Positions 1-7,154 of a DNA stretch of 24,345 bases are shown here, in pieces. The number at the start of each line of letters is the position of its first letter. Within the stretch, counting starts at the first letter, position 1. Source of the stretch: CAYGKP01 sp964350605. GTDB taxonomy: Bacteria; Bacteroidota; Bacteroidia; Cytophagales; JAAEPT01. Location: contig CAYGKP010000011.1 in assembly GCA_964350605.1 (NCBI GenBank), positions 1-24,345 on the forward strand. Direction: 5' to 3'. The notes below the pieces were generated by a model. The model was not told the DNA's origin. It was given only the letters and a program-made list of their open reading frames with translations, and searched no databases. Position numbers and translations under genes: made by a program.

Positions 1-677
1 CCTCCGATCCGTGTGACAGCTACCCGAACCCCACGCTCCTTTTCACCGAGACCGACCCCGGTACACCGACGGGCATGGCGTTCGCCACGGACATCGTCGA
101 TGACGGCTTGGAATTTTCCCTGCGCACGAACACTTCAGGTGCGGGGGGTACTTATTCGTACAGCGTAGAGAACTCGGATCTTTACCTCTCGGGTGACTTT
201 TCGTTGACGTTTGAACTGGATTCGCTGTTTGCTTCCGGAACGGGCCCCAACGCGGTGTTCAAAATTGAATTGATTGATTCGATCACCTCGACGGTCATCT
301 ATGAAGTGCGGTTGACCAAAACACCCACCCAAATTGCTGCCACTTATGGAGATCCGAGCGGTACGCCGACCAGCTTTGGCCCGGCCACTGATTTGGGTAA
401 TAGCAACTTAACTTCTTCGATCAGCGCCGTGCGGACAGGCAGCTCCTTGCAATTCGATGCGACGTTGCCTGGCGCGCTTTCCATGTTTTCTCCCAGCGAG
501 ACGGCGACTGTTATTACCACTGGCATCCAGTTGCGCATCACGATGAGCGGCACGGTGGGCACGGCGTCGGGCCAAAAGTCGGCCATTAAGATTTCGGATG
601 TGACGCTCGACAATTCGGAGGGCGGGTATCCAGAGAAACCCTTCGGTTGCCCAACGAAGATTACCGAGGCTCCCTAG
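1..677 (+). CDS. Secreted beta-rich protein of unknown family, 5' truncated
   Basis: The reading frame is open from the first bases of the window (first full codon at 3), so the N-terminus lies outside; the ATG at 75 is internal. The visible 224 residues are rich in Thr, Ser, Gly, Asp and alternating hydrophobic residues, as in a beta-sandwich. It is a paralog of the next gene: both have a GDF(S/T)L-F-LD segment, a YGDP-x-GTPT motif and the ending YPE-x-PF-x-C-x-x-KI-x-EAP. A likely export signal cannot be seen because the start is missing; secretion is inferred from the lipoprotein signal of the paralog. No known domain was recognised; a concanavalin-like sandwich is only a guess. It is followed by its own terminator. 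Confidence 0.75.
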   Translation, partial: SDPCDSYPNPTLLFTETDPGTPTGMAFATDIVDDGLEFSLRTNTSGAGGTYSYSVENSDLYLSGDFSLTFELDSLFASGTGPNAVFKIELIDSITSTVIYEVRLTKTPTQIAATYGDPSGTPTSFGPATDLGNSNLTSSISAVRTGSSLQFDATLPGALSMFSPSETATVITTGIQLRITMSGTVGTASGQKSAIKISDVTLDNSEGGYPEKPFGCPTKITEAP

Positions 678-701
678 CCCCCAGCTAGCGTAAAAATCAA
701 G

Positions 702-742
702 AACCCCCGCTTGTCGATCCGATGGGTGGGGGTTATTTTTTT
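702..742 (+). terminator. Intrinsic terminator after first paralog
   Basis: AACCCCC at 702-708 pairs with GGGGGTT at 728-734. The stem can extend by a G-U and a C-G pair, and a T-rich tract runs to 742. The same hairpin, almost base for base, follows the next paralog, which shows that the duplicated unit included the terminator. Confidence 0.8.
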
Positions 743-787
743 ATCTTGAGGGGACACAAAAAAATTGGAACCGAAAACTGGATCGTT

Positions 788-1537
788 TTGAAACACAGCC
801 TACTGCTCGCCCTAGCCTCACTTTTACTTTTCACAGCCTGCAAGAAGGACGACGGCGGCGACAGCGGTGGATGTAGCGGCTGTGCCTGCTACGACACGGT
901 CTTCAAGTACACCGAAACAGCGCCCATGTTCACAACAGCGGGGCAATTCACCTACTCGACCACCATCACCAACAACGGGTTCGATTTCTCGATGGTCCAA
1001 AATGTAACCGCTTCACCGGGCACCTACACCTACGAGATCGCGAACGATTCGAGTGAGATTGTTGGGGATTTCACTCTCGATTTTGATCTTGATGAGTTGA
1101 CCCAAGTGGGTTTGTCCGATGTGGAGTTGATTATCAACTTCACCGAAGTCGCACCAGGGACGGCCGAATACGAAGCGAGCCTCAAGCGGACATCCAGCGG
1201 GCTTGCCTACAGTTACGGGGACCCGAACGGCACGCCAACGACCGGAAATTTCGCGATCACGGTCGACCCAACCTTGGGGGCTTCCTTGCGGTTTAGTCGC
1301 ACGGGAAATGCAGTATCCATCACCCTATCAACCAACCTGACCACGCCCATCAATGATGTGTCAACGGTGATTGGCACAGGGGAGAACCTGTTGCTTACCA
1401 TCACGGCCATTGGGAATACGGTGGCGGGCAGTCAGACGACCTCGGCTGTCATCTCCGATTTCCGCCTTCAGGACCCCGACGGGGACTACCCGGAGTATCC
1501 CTTCAGCTGCACGAGCAAGATCTTCGAGGCACCCTAG
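788..1537 (+). CDS. Putative lipoprotein, tandem paralog of the preceding gene
   Basis: About 249 aa. An in-frame ATG exists at 722, but it lies inside the preceding terminator hairpin and would put a polar stretch before the signal. I prefer the TTG at 788, which gives MKHSLLLALASLLLFTAC, a typical lipoprotein signal ending at Cys18, followed by KKDD as is common in Bacteroidota lipoproteins. After a Cys- and Gly-rich linker (CSGCAC) comes a roughly 220-residue beta-rich domain with YGDPNGTPT and the ending YPEYPFSCTSKIFEAP, shared with the first paralog. The protein probably sits on the membrane facing the periplasm or cell surface. Its function is unknown. A weak -7-like box (TATCTTGA, 742-749) lies upstream. 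The TTG start is an inference. Confidence 0.75.
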   Translation: MKHSLLLALASLLLFTACKKDDGGDSGGCSGCACYDTVFKYTETAPMFTTAGQFTYSTTITNNGFDFSMVQNVTASPGTYTYEIANDSSEIVGDFTLDFDLDELTQVGLSDVELIINFTEVAPGTAEYEASLKRTSSGLAYSYGDPNGTPTTGNFAITVDPTLGASLRFSRTGNAVSITLSTNLTTPINDVSTVIGTGENLLLTITAIGNTVAGSQTTSAVISDFRLQDPDGDYPEYPFSCTSKIFEAP

Positions 1538-1561
1538 CCCACGGCTTGCCTAAAATTTCAG

Positions 1562-1602
1562 AACCCCCGCTCGTCGATCCGATGGGTGGGGGTTTACTTT
1601 TT
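1562..1602. terminator. Terminator between convergent genes (copy of 702-742)
   Basis: AACCCCC at 1562-1568 pairs with GGGGGTT at 1588-1594, followed by TTACTTTTT. The loop (with TCGTCGATCCGATGG) is nearly identical to that of the terminator at 702. It ends the plus-strand lipoprotein gene and lies just past the stop of the minus-strand VWA gene (1609), so it may serve both; the T-tract is better on the plus strand. Confidence 0.8.
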
Positions 1603-1608
1603 GGAGGG

Positions 1609-2709
1609 CTAAAACCTCACATTCTTCCGCCGATTCCGAATGAAGTCCTCGAAGACAAATTCGCCCAGGCCGTCGAGCGACGAGTAGTAGGCCCGCCCCT
1701 GGTTGGTCTCGGTGAACTGGCGCACGAACTGCTGGAGGTACGGATCGCGGGCAATCATAAACGTGGTAATCGGAATCCCCACCCGCCGACACTGCGCCGC
1801 TAGGTTCAGCGTCTTGCCCACCACCTTGCGGTCGAGCCCGAAGCTGTTCTTGTAGTACCTGACACCGACTTTTAGGCAGGTCGGCTTCCCGTCGGTAATC
1901 ATGATGATCTGCTTGTTGGGCGTCCGCCGCCGCCGCAAAATGTTCATCGCGAGTTCGAGCCCCGCCACCGTATTGGTGTGGTAGGGGCCCACTTGCAGGT
2001 AGGGCAAATCCTTGATCTCAATCGGCCAGGCATCATTGCCAAACACCACGATGTCGAGGGTGTCCTGCTTATACCGCTTGGTGATGAGCTCGGCCAGGGC
2101 CATCGCCACCTGCTTGGCGGGCGTGATGCGGTCCTCGCCATACAAGATCATCGAATGCGAGATGTCGATCATCAGCACCGTGGCCATCGAGGCCTTGTGC
2201 TCGCGCTCGCGGATTTCCAGGTCGTCCTGGGTCAGGTTCATGTCCTCGATCCCCGAACGCACCTGCGCGTTGTGAATCGATTGGGTCAGGTCGATGGAAT
2301 CCAGCGGGTCGCCAAACTGAAACCCCCGCAAGTCGGCCGAGGCTTCGTCGCCTTGGCCGGTGTGGCTCGTGCGGTGGCTGCCCGATTCGCTCTTTTTCAG
2401 CTTGCCAAAAATGTCCTCCAACGCCCGTTGACGCAGGGCCTGCTCGGTCTTCGCCGTCGGCTTTAGGTCGCCCGTGGGGTTGTCGTCGCTCAGGTAGCCT
2501 TCGCGTTTCAGGTCATCCAGAAAGTCGCCCATCCCGTACTGCCCATCGGTCAGGCCGTATTGGTTGTCCAGGTCGTTGAGCCACGAGATTGCCTCGTCCG
2601 CATCCCCGGCCGTATAGCCGAGCAGTTGCAGGAAAATCTTCGAAAGCGAATCGAAGTTGGCCTGCCCCGCGGGTGGGGGAACGTAGTTGGTGAAGCGGAT
2701 GCCTTTCAT
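1609..2709 (-). CDS. VWA-domain protein (CoxE/Mg-chelatase-subunit-like)
   Basis: 366 aa starting at MKGIRFTNYV (2709); the longer frame up to 2823 would overlap the divergent CDGSH gene and its promoter. Residues 1-170 are a charged alpha-helical region with no recognised domain. Residues about 175-345 form a von Willebrand A domain with the MIDAS metal site DISHS (Asp182, Ser184, Ser186) and a MITDGKP segment (Asp273). No signal peptide or membrane segment is seen, so it is probably cytoplasmic. Family members of this size usually work with a MoxR/ChlI-type AAA+ ATPase as metal-insertion or protein-remodelling pairs. No such ATPase is in the window, so the partner must be encoded elsewhere. 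The exact substrate is unknown. Confidence 0.85.
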   Translation of the reverse strand: MKGIRFTNYVPPPAGQANFDSLSKIFLQLLGYTAGDADEAISWLNDLDNQYGLTDGQYGMGDFLDDLKREGYLSDDNPTGDLKPTAKTEQALRQRALEDIFGKLKKSESGSHRTSHTGQGDEASADLRGFQFGDPLDSIDLTQSIHNAQVRSGIEDMNLTQDDLEIREREHKASMATVLMIDISHSMILYGEDRITPAKQVAMALAELITKRYKQDTLDIVVFGNDAWPIEIKDLPYLQVGPYHTNTVAGLELAMNILRRRRTPNKQIIMITDGKPTCLKVGVRYYKNSFGLDRKVVGKTLNLAAQCRRVGIPITTFMIARDPYLQQFVRQFTETNQGRAYYSSLDGLGEFVFEDFIRNRRKNVRF

Positions 2710-2757
2710 GGTGCCCGGTGCGTTAGGTAAGGTACAACACAGATCGCGGCCGATGGG

Positions 2758-2789
2758 TTTGCGGGGATGGCGGGCAGTGCCTACCTTTT
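2758..2789 (+). promoter_or_regulatory. Bacteroidota-type promoter for CDGSH gene
   Basis: A -33 box TTTG (2758-2761), a 20-nt spacer and a -7 box TACCTTTT (2782-2789), one base off the TAnnTTTG consensus. Only 5 nt separate the -7 box from the ATG at 2795, so the transcript should have almost no leader. Confidence 0.6.
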
Positions 2790-2794
2790 CTGAC

Positions 2795-3049
2795 ATGAGC
2801 GAGCACGGAACCAACCTGCCCAAATGTCCTCAACCCCGACCGTACATCGTCGAGTTGGAGCGCGGCACCTACCTGTGGTGCTCCTGTGGGGCCTCAACCA
2901 AGCAGCCCTTCTGTGACGGATCGCACAAAGGCACGGACTTCGTACCCGTCAGGACCGAGATTTTTACCACCCAGATGGTCTCGTGGTGTGGCTGCAAGCG
3001 CACAGGTGACCAGCCGTACTGTGACGGCACGCACAGTGAGTTGACCTAG
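2795..3049 (+). CDS. Tandem CDGSH iron-sulfur protein
   Basis: 84 aa starting at MSEHGTNLPK; this start is chosen because a promoter lies just upstream and the preceding frame runs back into the divergent gene. Two CDGSH-type [2Fe-2S] binding motifs are complete: Cys29-x-Cys31...Cys40-Asp-Gly-Ser-His44 and Cys65-x-Cys67...Cys76-Asp-Gly-Thr-His80. Three Cys and one His are the known cluster ligands of the mitoNEET family. No signal or membrane segment is present, so it should be a soluble cytoplasmic protein carrying two clusters. The role is probably electron or cluster transfer, but no partner is evident from the neighbours. It is divergent from the VWA gene and convergent with the Dabb gene, 12 bp away. 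Confidence 0.88.
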   Translation: MSEHGTNLPKCPQPRPYIVELERGTYLWCSCGASTKQPFCDGSHKGTDFVPVRTEIFTTQMVSWCGCKRTGDQPYCDGTHSELT

Positions 3050-3061
3050 CCGAAAAGAATC

Positions 3062-3358
3062 TTAGTCTTCATAGTCGACCACCGCGCCCTGCTTGGTGAT
3101 GACTTTGAAACGCTCGACCACTGGCTGGTGAGCGGGGTGCGCCTGATAGGTTTTCAGGTCTTTTTTGCTTTTGAAGGAGGAGACCAGCGAGACATCAAAA
3201 GAGCGGGCCGAAAGAATCTCGTTGATTCCCACGCGGAACTCGACGATTTCAGGGATCTGCGCGGGCAAGGCCTCGAGCATTTCCTTCATTTCGTGGGCCA
3301 ATTGCTTGTGGGCACCTGCGTCTTCGTTGACGCGCCAGAGGACAATGTGATGGAACAT
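3062..3358 (-). CDS. Dabb (stress-responsive A/B barrel) domain protein
   Basis: 98 aa, starting MFHHIVLWRV. The start, with the pattern (M/F)-x-H-x-V-L-W-x-(V/F), a central EFRVGIN segment, a conserved DVSLVSSF strand and the Y-x-x-HP-x-H segment (YQAHPAHQPV) are hallmarks of the Dabb family, ferredoxin-like fold proteins that form dimeric barrels. It is a single-domain cytoplasmic protein; the family has no single agreed function. The start lies 20 nt after the stop of the SulP transporter on the same strand with no promoter box between, so the two are probably co-transcribed. Confidence 0.85.
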   Translation of the reverse strand: MFHHIVLWRVNEDAGAHKQLAHEMKEMLEALPAQIPEIVEFRVGINEILSARSFDVSLVSSFKSKKDLKTYQAHPAHQPVVERFKVITKQGAVVDYED

Positions 3359-3378
3359 GACGGTAAGGGTTATGCCAC

Positions 3379-5352
3379 TTAGTTACGAAGCAGGTGGAAG
3401 TCCCCGTTCAGGTTTTCTTTCTCGTCGCTCAAGAAGATTTCGATTTTGTAGCGGCCCTGCGGCAGGTTTTTCCCGTCTTTCAGGCCGTCGAAGGGCGATT
3501 CCTTGTAGTTGCCCGAGTGGAACACTTCTTCGCCATTCTCGGTGAGGATGCGTACGCGATGGTGGGGAAACTTGCTGAGGCCTCGGATGATGAGCTCGTC
3601 GTTGACGCCGTCGCCATCGGGGGTAAAGGCACTTGGGACAATGATGTTGTACTTCGCCGATCCTTCGTTGGTCAGTGCGCCCGAATCATGCAGCCACAGG
3701 ACAGCTTCTTCCACTTTTTGATAGACGCGGTCCTCGTCCACCACATCGGGGATGGTCTTGATCTTGCGGAGCCACTTTTCGTTTTCCTCGTTGCAACCTG
3801 CTAGGCAGACGATGATGTCTTTTTCCTTCATCACCGCAATCGCTTCGGTCAGTGCATACATGCCCGATTGGTCCATGTAGGGCACTGCCTCCATGTTCAA
3901 GATGATGGCTTTGACCTTTTTGGGAATCGAGGCGATCGACTCTTCGAACCGCGAGGCAAAGCCAAAGAAAATCGGGCCTTTCAATGCCTTGATGTAGATC
4001 TGCTCCTTAAACTCTTTCGCATCCTTGAAGCTGCTGATCAGCTTTTCGGAGATGCCCTCCACCTTCGAGCCGTGCGAGTAATAGTTGATGACATCGGCCA
4101 TCCGTTTCATGAAGAAGGCCATCGAGAGCACCATGCCCACAGCTACGGCCTCAATGAGGCCCCATGAGATGGTCAGGACCAGGACAACCACCGTGATGAA
4201 TGAATCGCGCCAAGGCACCTTGCCGAAGTGGCTGAAGGTGTTCACGTCGATGATCTTGATGCCGATGGTGAGCAGAATGCCGCCCAGTACGGGGTAGGGA
4301 ATCTGCTCAGCGATCGACGAACCGAAGGCCACAATGAGGATCAGGAATAACGCCTGAAATACGCCCGACCATTTGGTGCGTCCGCCCGATTTGATGTTGG
4401 TGACGGTAACTACCGTGGTACCTGCGCCCATCGAGCCGCCGAACAAGGCACTCGCCATGTTGCCAAGTCCTTGCCCAATCAGTTCCCGGTTCGATTTGTG
4501 GCGCGTACGCGTCATTTTGTCGGCGACCACCGAAGTCAAAAGGGTATCAATGGCCCCCAGTGCCCCGAGCGAAAGCGCAGCCACGATGATTTTCGGGAAG
4601 TGCTCGAAAGGGAAGTGAGTCAGGGTGCCCAATTGGAAGGTGGGCATTTCGGTGGGGATGAAGCCCACAATCTTGACGTTCGAAGTTTCGGGCAGTTTCA
4701 AAAAGTAGCTGACGGCTGTACCTGCCACCAAGGCCACCAGCGTGGCGGGCACGGCCTTGGTCACTTTTGGGAAGACCAGAATGAGCAGGGTCGTGCCGAA
4801 GGCCAGGGCAGCACTGGTCCAGTTGGTGCGGTTACCGAACCATTCGTGCAAGTGGGTCATGGTCTGCACTGCGTTGTACTTCTCGCCGTGCAGGTCGACC
4901 CCCAGGAAATCTTTGAGCGAGAGCAGAATTACGATCACCCCAATGCCCGACATAAAACCCGACAGCACGGGAAAGGGGATGTAGGCCACGTATTTGCCCA
5001 GCTTGAAGATGCCTAAGAGCAACTCGATCACTGATGCCAACAGAAGCGTCGCGACCACAATGCTCAGTCCGGCCTGAACCGAACCGGCCACTTCAATGGC
5101 CACCGGGATCACTGCGATGAAGATGACCGAGGTCATCGGCCCGGTCGGTGCGCTGATCTGGGTGTTGCAGCCGCCCATGACTGCGGCGACCAAACCGAGG
5201 ATGATGCCGCAATAAAGACCGGCCACTGGTCCAAGACCGGAAGCCGCACCCAGGGCAATGCAGAGGGGCAAACCAACGATGCCGGCAGTGATGCCGCCGA
5301 GCATGTCACCTTTCAGGTTGCGAAAATCGAAGGGCGTAAGGCTGTGCGGCAT
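3379..5352 (-). CDS. SulP-family anion transporter with STAS and C-terminal CHU_C-like domain
   Basis: 657 aa. Residues about 10-435 form a multi-span SulP core (start FDFRNLKGDMLGGITAGIVG; conserved GLGNMASALFGGSMGAGT segment). Residues about 445-560 are a cytoplasmic STAS domain with the DQSG motif (YMDQSGMYAL), as in anti-sigma-factor-antagonist folds. The family moves sulfate, bicarbonate or similar anions; the substrate cannot be told from the sequence. The odd part is residues about 572-657 (3379-3639): PSAFTPDGDGVND, then VRILTENGEEVF, FDGLKDGKNLPQGRY and a final hydrophobic strand. This matches the CHU_C / gliding-motility C-terminal domain normally found at the end of type IX-secreted proteins. 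The frame is continuous through the junction. Probably co-transcribed with the Dabb gene downstream. Confidence 0.92.
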   Translation of the reverse strand: MPHSLTPFDFRNLKGDMLGGITAGIVGLPLCIALGAASGLGPVAGLYCGIILGLVAAVMGGCNTQISAPTGPMTSVIFIAVIPVAIEVAGSVQAGLSIVVATLLLASVIELLLGIFKLGKYVAYIPFPVLSGFMSGIGVIVILLSLKDFLGVDLHGEKYNAVQTMTHLHEWFGNRTNWTSAALAFGTTLLILVFPKVTKAVPATLVALVAGTAVSYFLKLPETSNVKIVGFIPTEMPTFQLGTLTHFPFEHFPKIIVAALSLGALGAIDTLLTSVVADKMTRTRHKSNRELIGQGLGNMASALFGGSMGAGTTVVTVTNIKSGGRTKWSGVFQALFLILIVAFGSSIAEQIPYPVLGGILLTIGIKIIDVNTFSHFGKVPWRDSFITVVVLVLTISWGLIEAVAVGMVLSMAFFMKRMADVINYYSHGSKVEGISEKLISSFKDAKEFKEQIYIKALKGPIFFGFASRFEESIASIPKKVKAIILNMEAVPYMDQSGMYALTEAIAVMKEKDIIVCLAGCNEENEKWLRKIKTIPDVVDEDRVYQKVEEAVLWLHDSGALTNEGSAKYNIIVPSAFTPDGDGVNDELIIRGLSKFPHHRVRILTENGEEVFHSGNYKESPFDGLKDGKNLPQGRYKIEIFLSDEKENLNGDFHLLRN

Positions 5353-5428
5353 GGAAGTCGAGGGAGGGTGAGCGCAGGCCGAAAACTAGGCAAACTATTT
5401 TACAGGAAGTATGAGGAATTATTAAGCG

Positions 5429-5459
5429 TTGCAGGGCGTTTCGAAAGACCCTATCTTTG
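5429..5459 (+). promoter_or_regulatory. leu operon promoter
   Basis: TTG at 5429-5431 (-33 box), a 20-nt spacer, then TATCTTTG at 5452-5459, a perfect TAnnTTTG -7 box. It lies 4 nt before the ATG of the leucine leader peptide, so transcription probably starts at or next to that ATG. Confidence 0.65.
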
Positions 5460-5463
5460 GGAC

Positions 5464-5520
5464 ATGAATTCAGCGCAAAAAAGCCTTCTCCTTGCCCAGC
5501 TACTACTTCTTTTGAAGTAG
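5464..5520 (+). CDS. leuL: Leucine leader peptide (attenuator peptide)
   Basis: An 18-codon ORF reading MNSAQKSLLLAQLLLLLK then TAG, with 8 leucines: three in a row at codons 8-10 and five in a row at codons 13-17. Codons used include CTT, CTC, CTA and TTG. It lies directly after the operon promoter and before a strong terminator, ahead of leuA. This is the arrangement of amino-acid leader peptides: shortage of charged tRNA-Leu stalls the ribosome on the Leu run and changes the RNA fold. The last seven codons also form the tight hairpin 5503-5520, so translation itself would melt it. The symbol is given by function; the sequence is too short for homology. Confidence 0.85.
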   Translation: MNSAQKSLLLAQLLLLLK

Positions 5521-5600
5521 GCAAGGACGGTTGCGTTGACAGTAAAAACATTGGAAACGGCCCTCCTTGCCACGTGCAGGGAGGGCCGATTTCGTTTTCG
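5490..5600 (+). promoter_or_regulatory. leu transcription attenuator (alternative RNA hairpins)
   Basis: Three mutually exclusive folds can be drawn. Hairpin 1:2 pairs CCTTGC (5490-5495) with GCAAGG (5521-5526), capped by CTACTTC/GAAGTAG (5503-5509/5514-5520) with a TTTT loop. The antiterminator 2:3 pairs GGCAAGGA (5520-5527) with TCCTTGCC (5564-5571), eight perfect pairs. The terminator 3:4 pairs 5558-5570 with 5576-5588 (CGGCCCTCC against GGAGGGCCG, plus a U-G and TGC/GCA), loop CACGT, followed by ATTTCGTTTT. Strand 3 is shared by antiterminator and terminator. A ribosome stalled on the Leu run covers strand 1 and favours 2:3, letting transcription reach leuA. Confidence 0.85.
5558..5600 (+). 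terminator. Attenuator terminator hairpin
   Basis: A 13-bp GC-rich stem (5558-5570 with 5576-5588, one G-U pair), a 5-nt loop and a T-rich tail ATTTCGTTTTCG. It stands between the leader peptide and leuA, where a terminator makes sense only as a regulated one. Confidence 0.85.
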
Positions 5601-5604
5601 CACC

Positions 5605-5612
5605 TACCTTTG
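5605..5612 (+). promoter_or_regulatory. Possible second leuA promoter (-7 box)
   Basis: TACCTTTG fits TAnnTTTG and lies 28 nt before the leuA ATG, just after the attenuator. No TTG box is found at the 20-nt spacing, so it may be weak or chance. If active it would give attenuation-free basal expression. Confidence 0.3.
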
Positions 5613-5640
5613 TCCACCGTTTGACCCACCACTATCACTA

Positions 5641-7134
5641 ATGAGCGATAAAGTCTACGTATTCGACACCACGCTGCGCGACGGCGAGCAGGTGCCCGGT
5701 TGCCAACTCAACACGATCGAAAAGATCGAAGTGGCCCGTGCGCTCGAACTTTTGGGTGTTGATGTGATCGAGGCGGGCTTTCCCGTTTCGAGCCCCGGGG
5801 ATTTCAACTCGGTGGTCGAGATTTCGAAGGCCGTTGAGAAGCCGACGATCTGTGCCCTGACCCGTGCGGTCGAGAAGGACATCCAAGTAGCCGCCGACGC
5901 GCTGAAGTTTGCCAAGCGCGGGCGCATCCACACGGGGATCGGTGCCTCGGATATGCACATTCAGTACAAGCTGCGCACCACGCGGGAGGACATCCTCGAG
6001 CGGGCGGCGAAGGCGACCAAATTCGCCCGAAACTTGATCGACGATGTGGAATTCTATTGCGAGGACGCCGGACGCGCCGACCTGGAATTCTTGGCGCGCA
6101 TGGTCGAGACGGTGATTGCTGCCGGGGCCACGGTGGTCAACATTCCCGACACAACGGGCTATTGTATGCCCGACGAGTACGGCGCGAAGATCAAGTACCT
6201 CATGGACAACGTGAAGAACGTTGACCGCGCCATCATCTCGGTGCACTGTCATAATGACTTGGGCTTGGCCACCGCCAATACCATCGCGGGCTTGCGCAAC
6301 GGCGCCCGCCAAATGGAAGTCACCATGAACGGCATCGGCGAACGGGCGGGGAACACCTCGCTCGAAGAAGCCGCGATGGTGATCAAAAGCCACAAGGAAG
6401 CGGTGGGGCTGTACACCGACATCAACATCAAGCGAATCTATCCCACCTCACGGATGATCACCCGCCTGATGCGCATGCCCGTGCAGCCCAACAAGGCCAT
6501 CGTCGGTCGGAACGCTTTTGCGCACAGCTCGGGCATCCACCAGGACGGCGTGCTGAAGCACCGCGAGAACTACGAGATCATCGACCCCAAGGACGTGGGC
6601 GTGCCCGACTCGGCCATCGTATTGACGGCGCGTTCGGGCCGGGCGGCCTTGAGCCACCACATCGAACGCCTGGGCGTGAAGCTGACCAAAGCGGAGTTGG
6701 ATGACACGTACGAGAAGTTCCTGATCCTGGCCGACGAGAAGAAGGACCTCTCGGAGGAAGATTTGTTGATGCTGGTCGGCGCGAAAGCCTCCCTGCGGAT
6801 GGTCAACATCTTGGACATGAAAGTGTCCTGCGGGATGGAGAAACCGGCCATTGCCGAGATCACCGTGGAGATCAACGGCGAACCGCACCACGCCTTGGAG
6901 AAAGGCACGGGCCCGGTTGATGCGACCTTAAAGGCCATCAATAAGATCATGAAGAAGGAGGTGATCCTGGAGGAATACTTGGTCCAAGCCGTCACGGCGG
7001 GCACCGAGGATCAAGGCAAGGTTCACGTCCAAATCAGCAAGGACGGCGTGTTCTACTATGGCTTCGGCGCGGATACCGACGTGGTGTTCGCCACCGCCAA
7101 AGCCTACTTGCAAGCCGTTAACAAAGTCGCGTAA
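5641..7134 (+). CDS. leuA: 2-isopropylmalate synthase
   Basis: 497 aa, starting MSDKVYVFDTTLRDGEQVPG; the open frame extends upstream through the attenuator, but homology clearly begins here. The enzyme condenses 2-oxoisovalerate with acetyl-CoA, the first committed step to leucine. Visible features: the TLRDGEQ active-site strand (Arg13, Asp14), the metal-binding H-x-H of SVHCHNDLG (His202, His204), the GIGERAGNTS loop, and the GIHQDGVLKHRENYEI linker typical of LeuA. The C-terminal part, about residues 370-497, is the regulatory domain that binds leucine in the family, so feedback inhibition is likely in addition to attenuation. It is the first structural gene of the cluster, 20 bp before leuC. 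Confidence 0.96.
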   Translation: MSDKVYVFDTTLRDGEQVPGCQLNTIEKIEVARALELLGVDVIEAGFPVSSPGDFNSVVEISKAVEKPTICALTRAVEKDIQVAADALKFAKRGRIHTGIGASDMHIQYKLRTTREDILERAAKATKFARNLIDDVEFYCEDAGRADLEFLARMVETVIAAGATVVNIPDTTGYCMPDEYGAKIKYLMDNVKNVDRAIISVHCHNDLGLATANTIAGLRNGARQMEVTMNGIGERAGNTSLEEAAMVIKSHKEAVGLYTDINIKRIYPTSRMITRLMRMPVQPNKAIVGRNAFAHSSGIHQDGVLKHRENYEIIDPKDVGVPDSAIVLTARSGRAALSHHIERLGVKLTKAELDDTYEKFLILADEKKDLSEEDLLMLVGAKASLRMVNILDMKVSCGMEKPAIAEITVEINGEPHHALEKGTGPVDATLKAINKIMKKEVILEEYLVQAVTAGTEDQGKVHVQISKDGVFYYGFGADTDVVFATAKAYLQAVNKVA

Positions 7135-7154
7135 GCGAAGCATCCGAGCGAGAA

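Noticed and set aside
1546..1803. 85-codon plus-strand frame after the lipoprotein
   Set aside because: Runs through the terminator and antisense to the VWA gene.
3640..3720. Frameshift or gene-fusion artefact at the STAS/CHU_C junction
   Set aside because: The frame is continuous with ordinary codons and a short natural linker (residues about 560-571); no sign of error, although it cannot be excluded from one sequence.
5306..5638. 110-codon minus-strand frame covering the attenuator
   Set aside because: Overlaps the leu promoter, leader and SulP start; no recognisable protein features.
5536..5640. N-terminal extension of leuA from an ATG at 5536
   Set aside because: It runs through the attenuator terminator and has no LeuA-like sequence; the family start is 5641.
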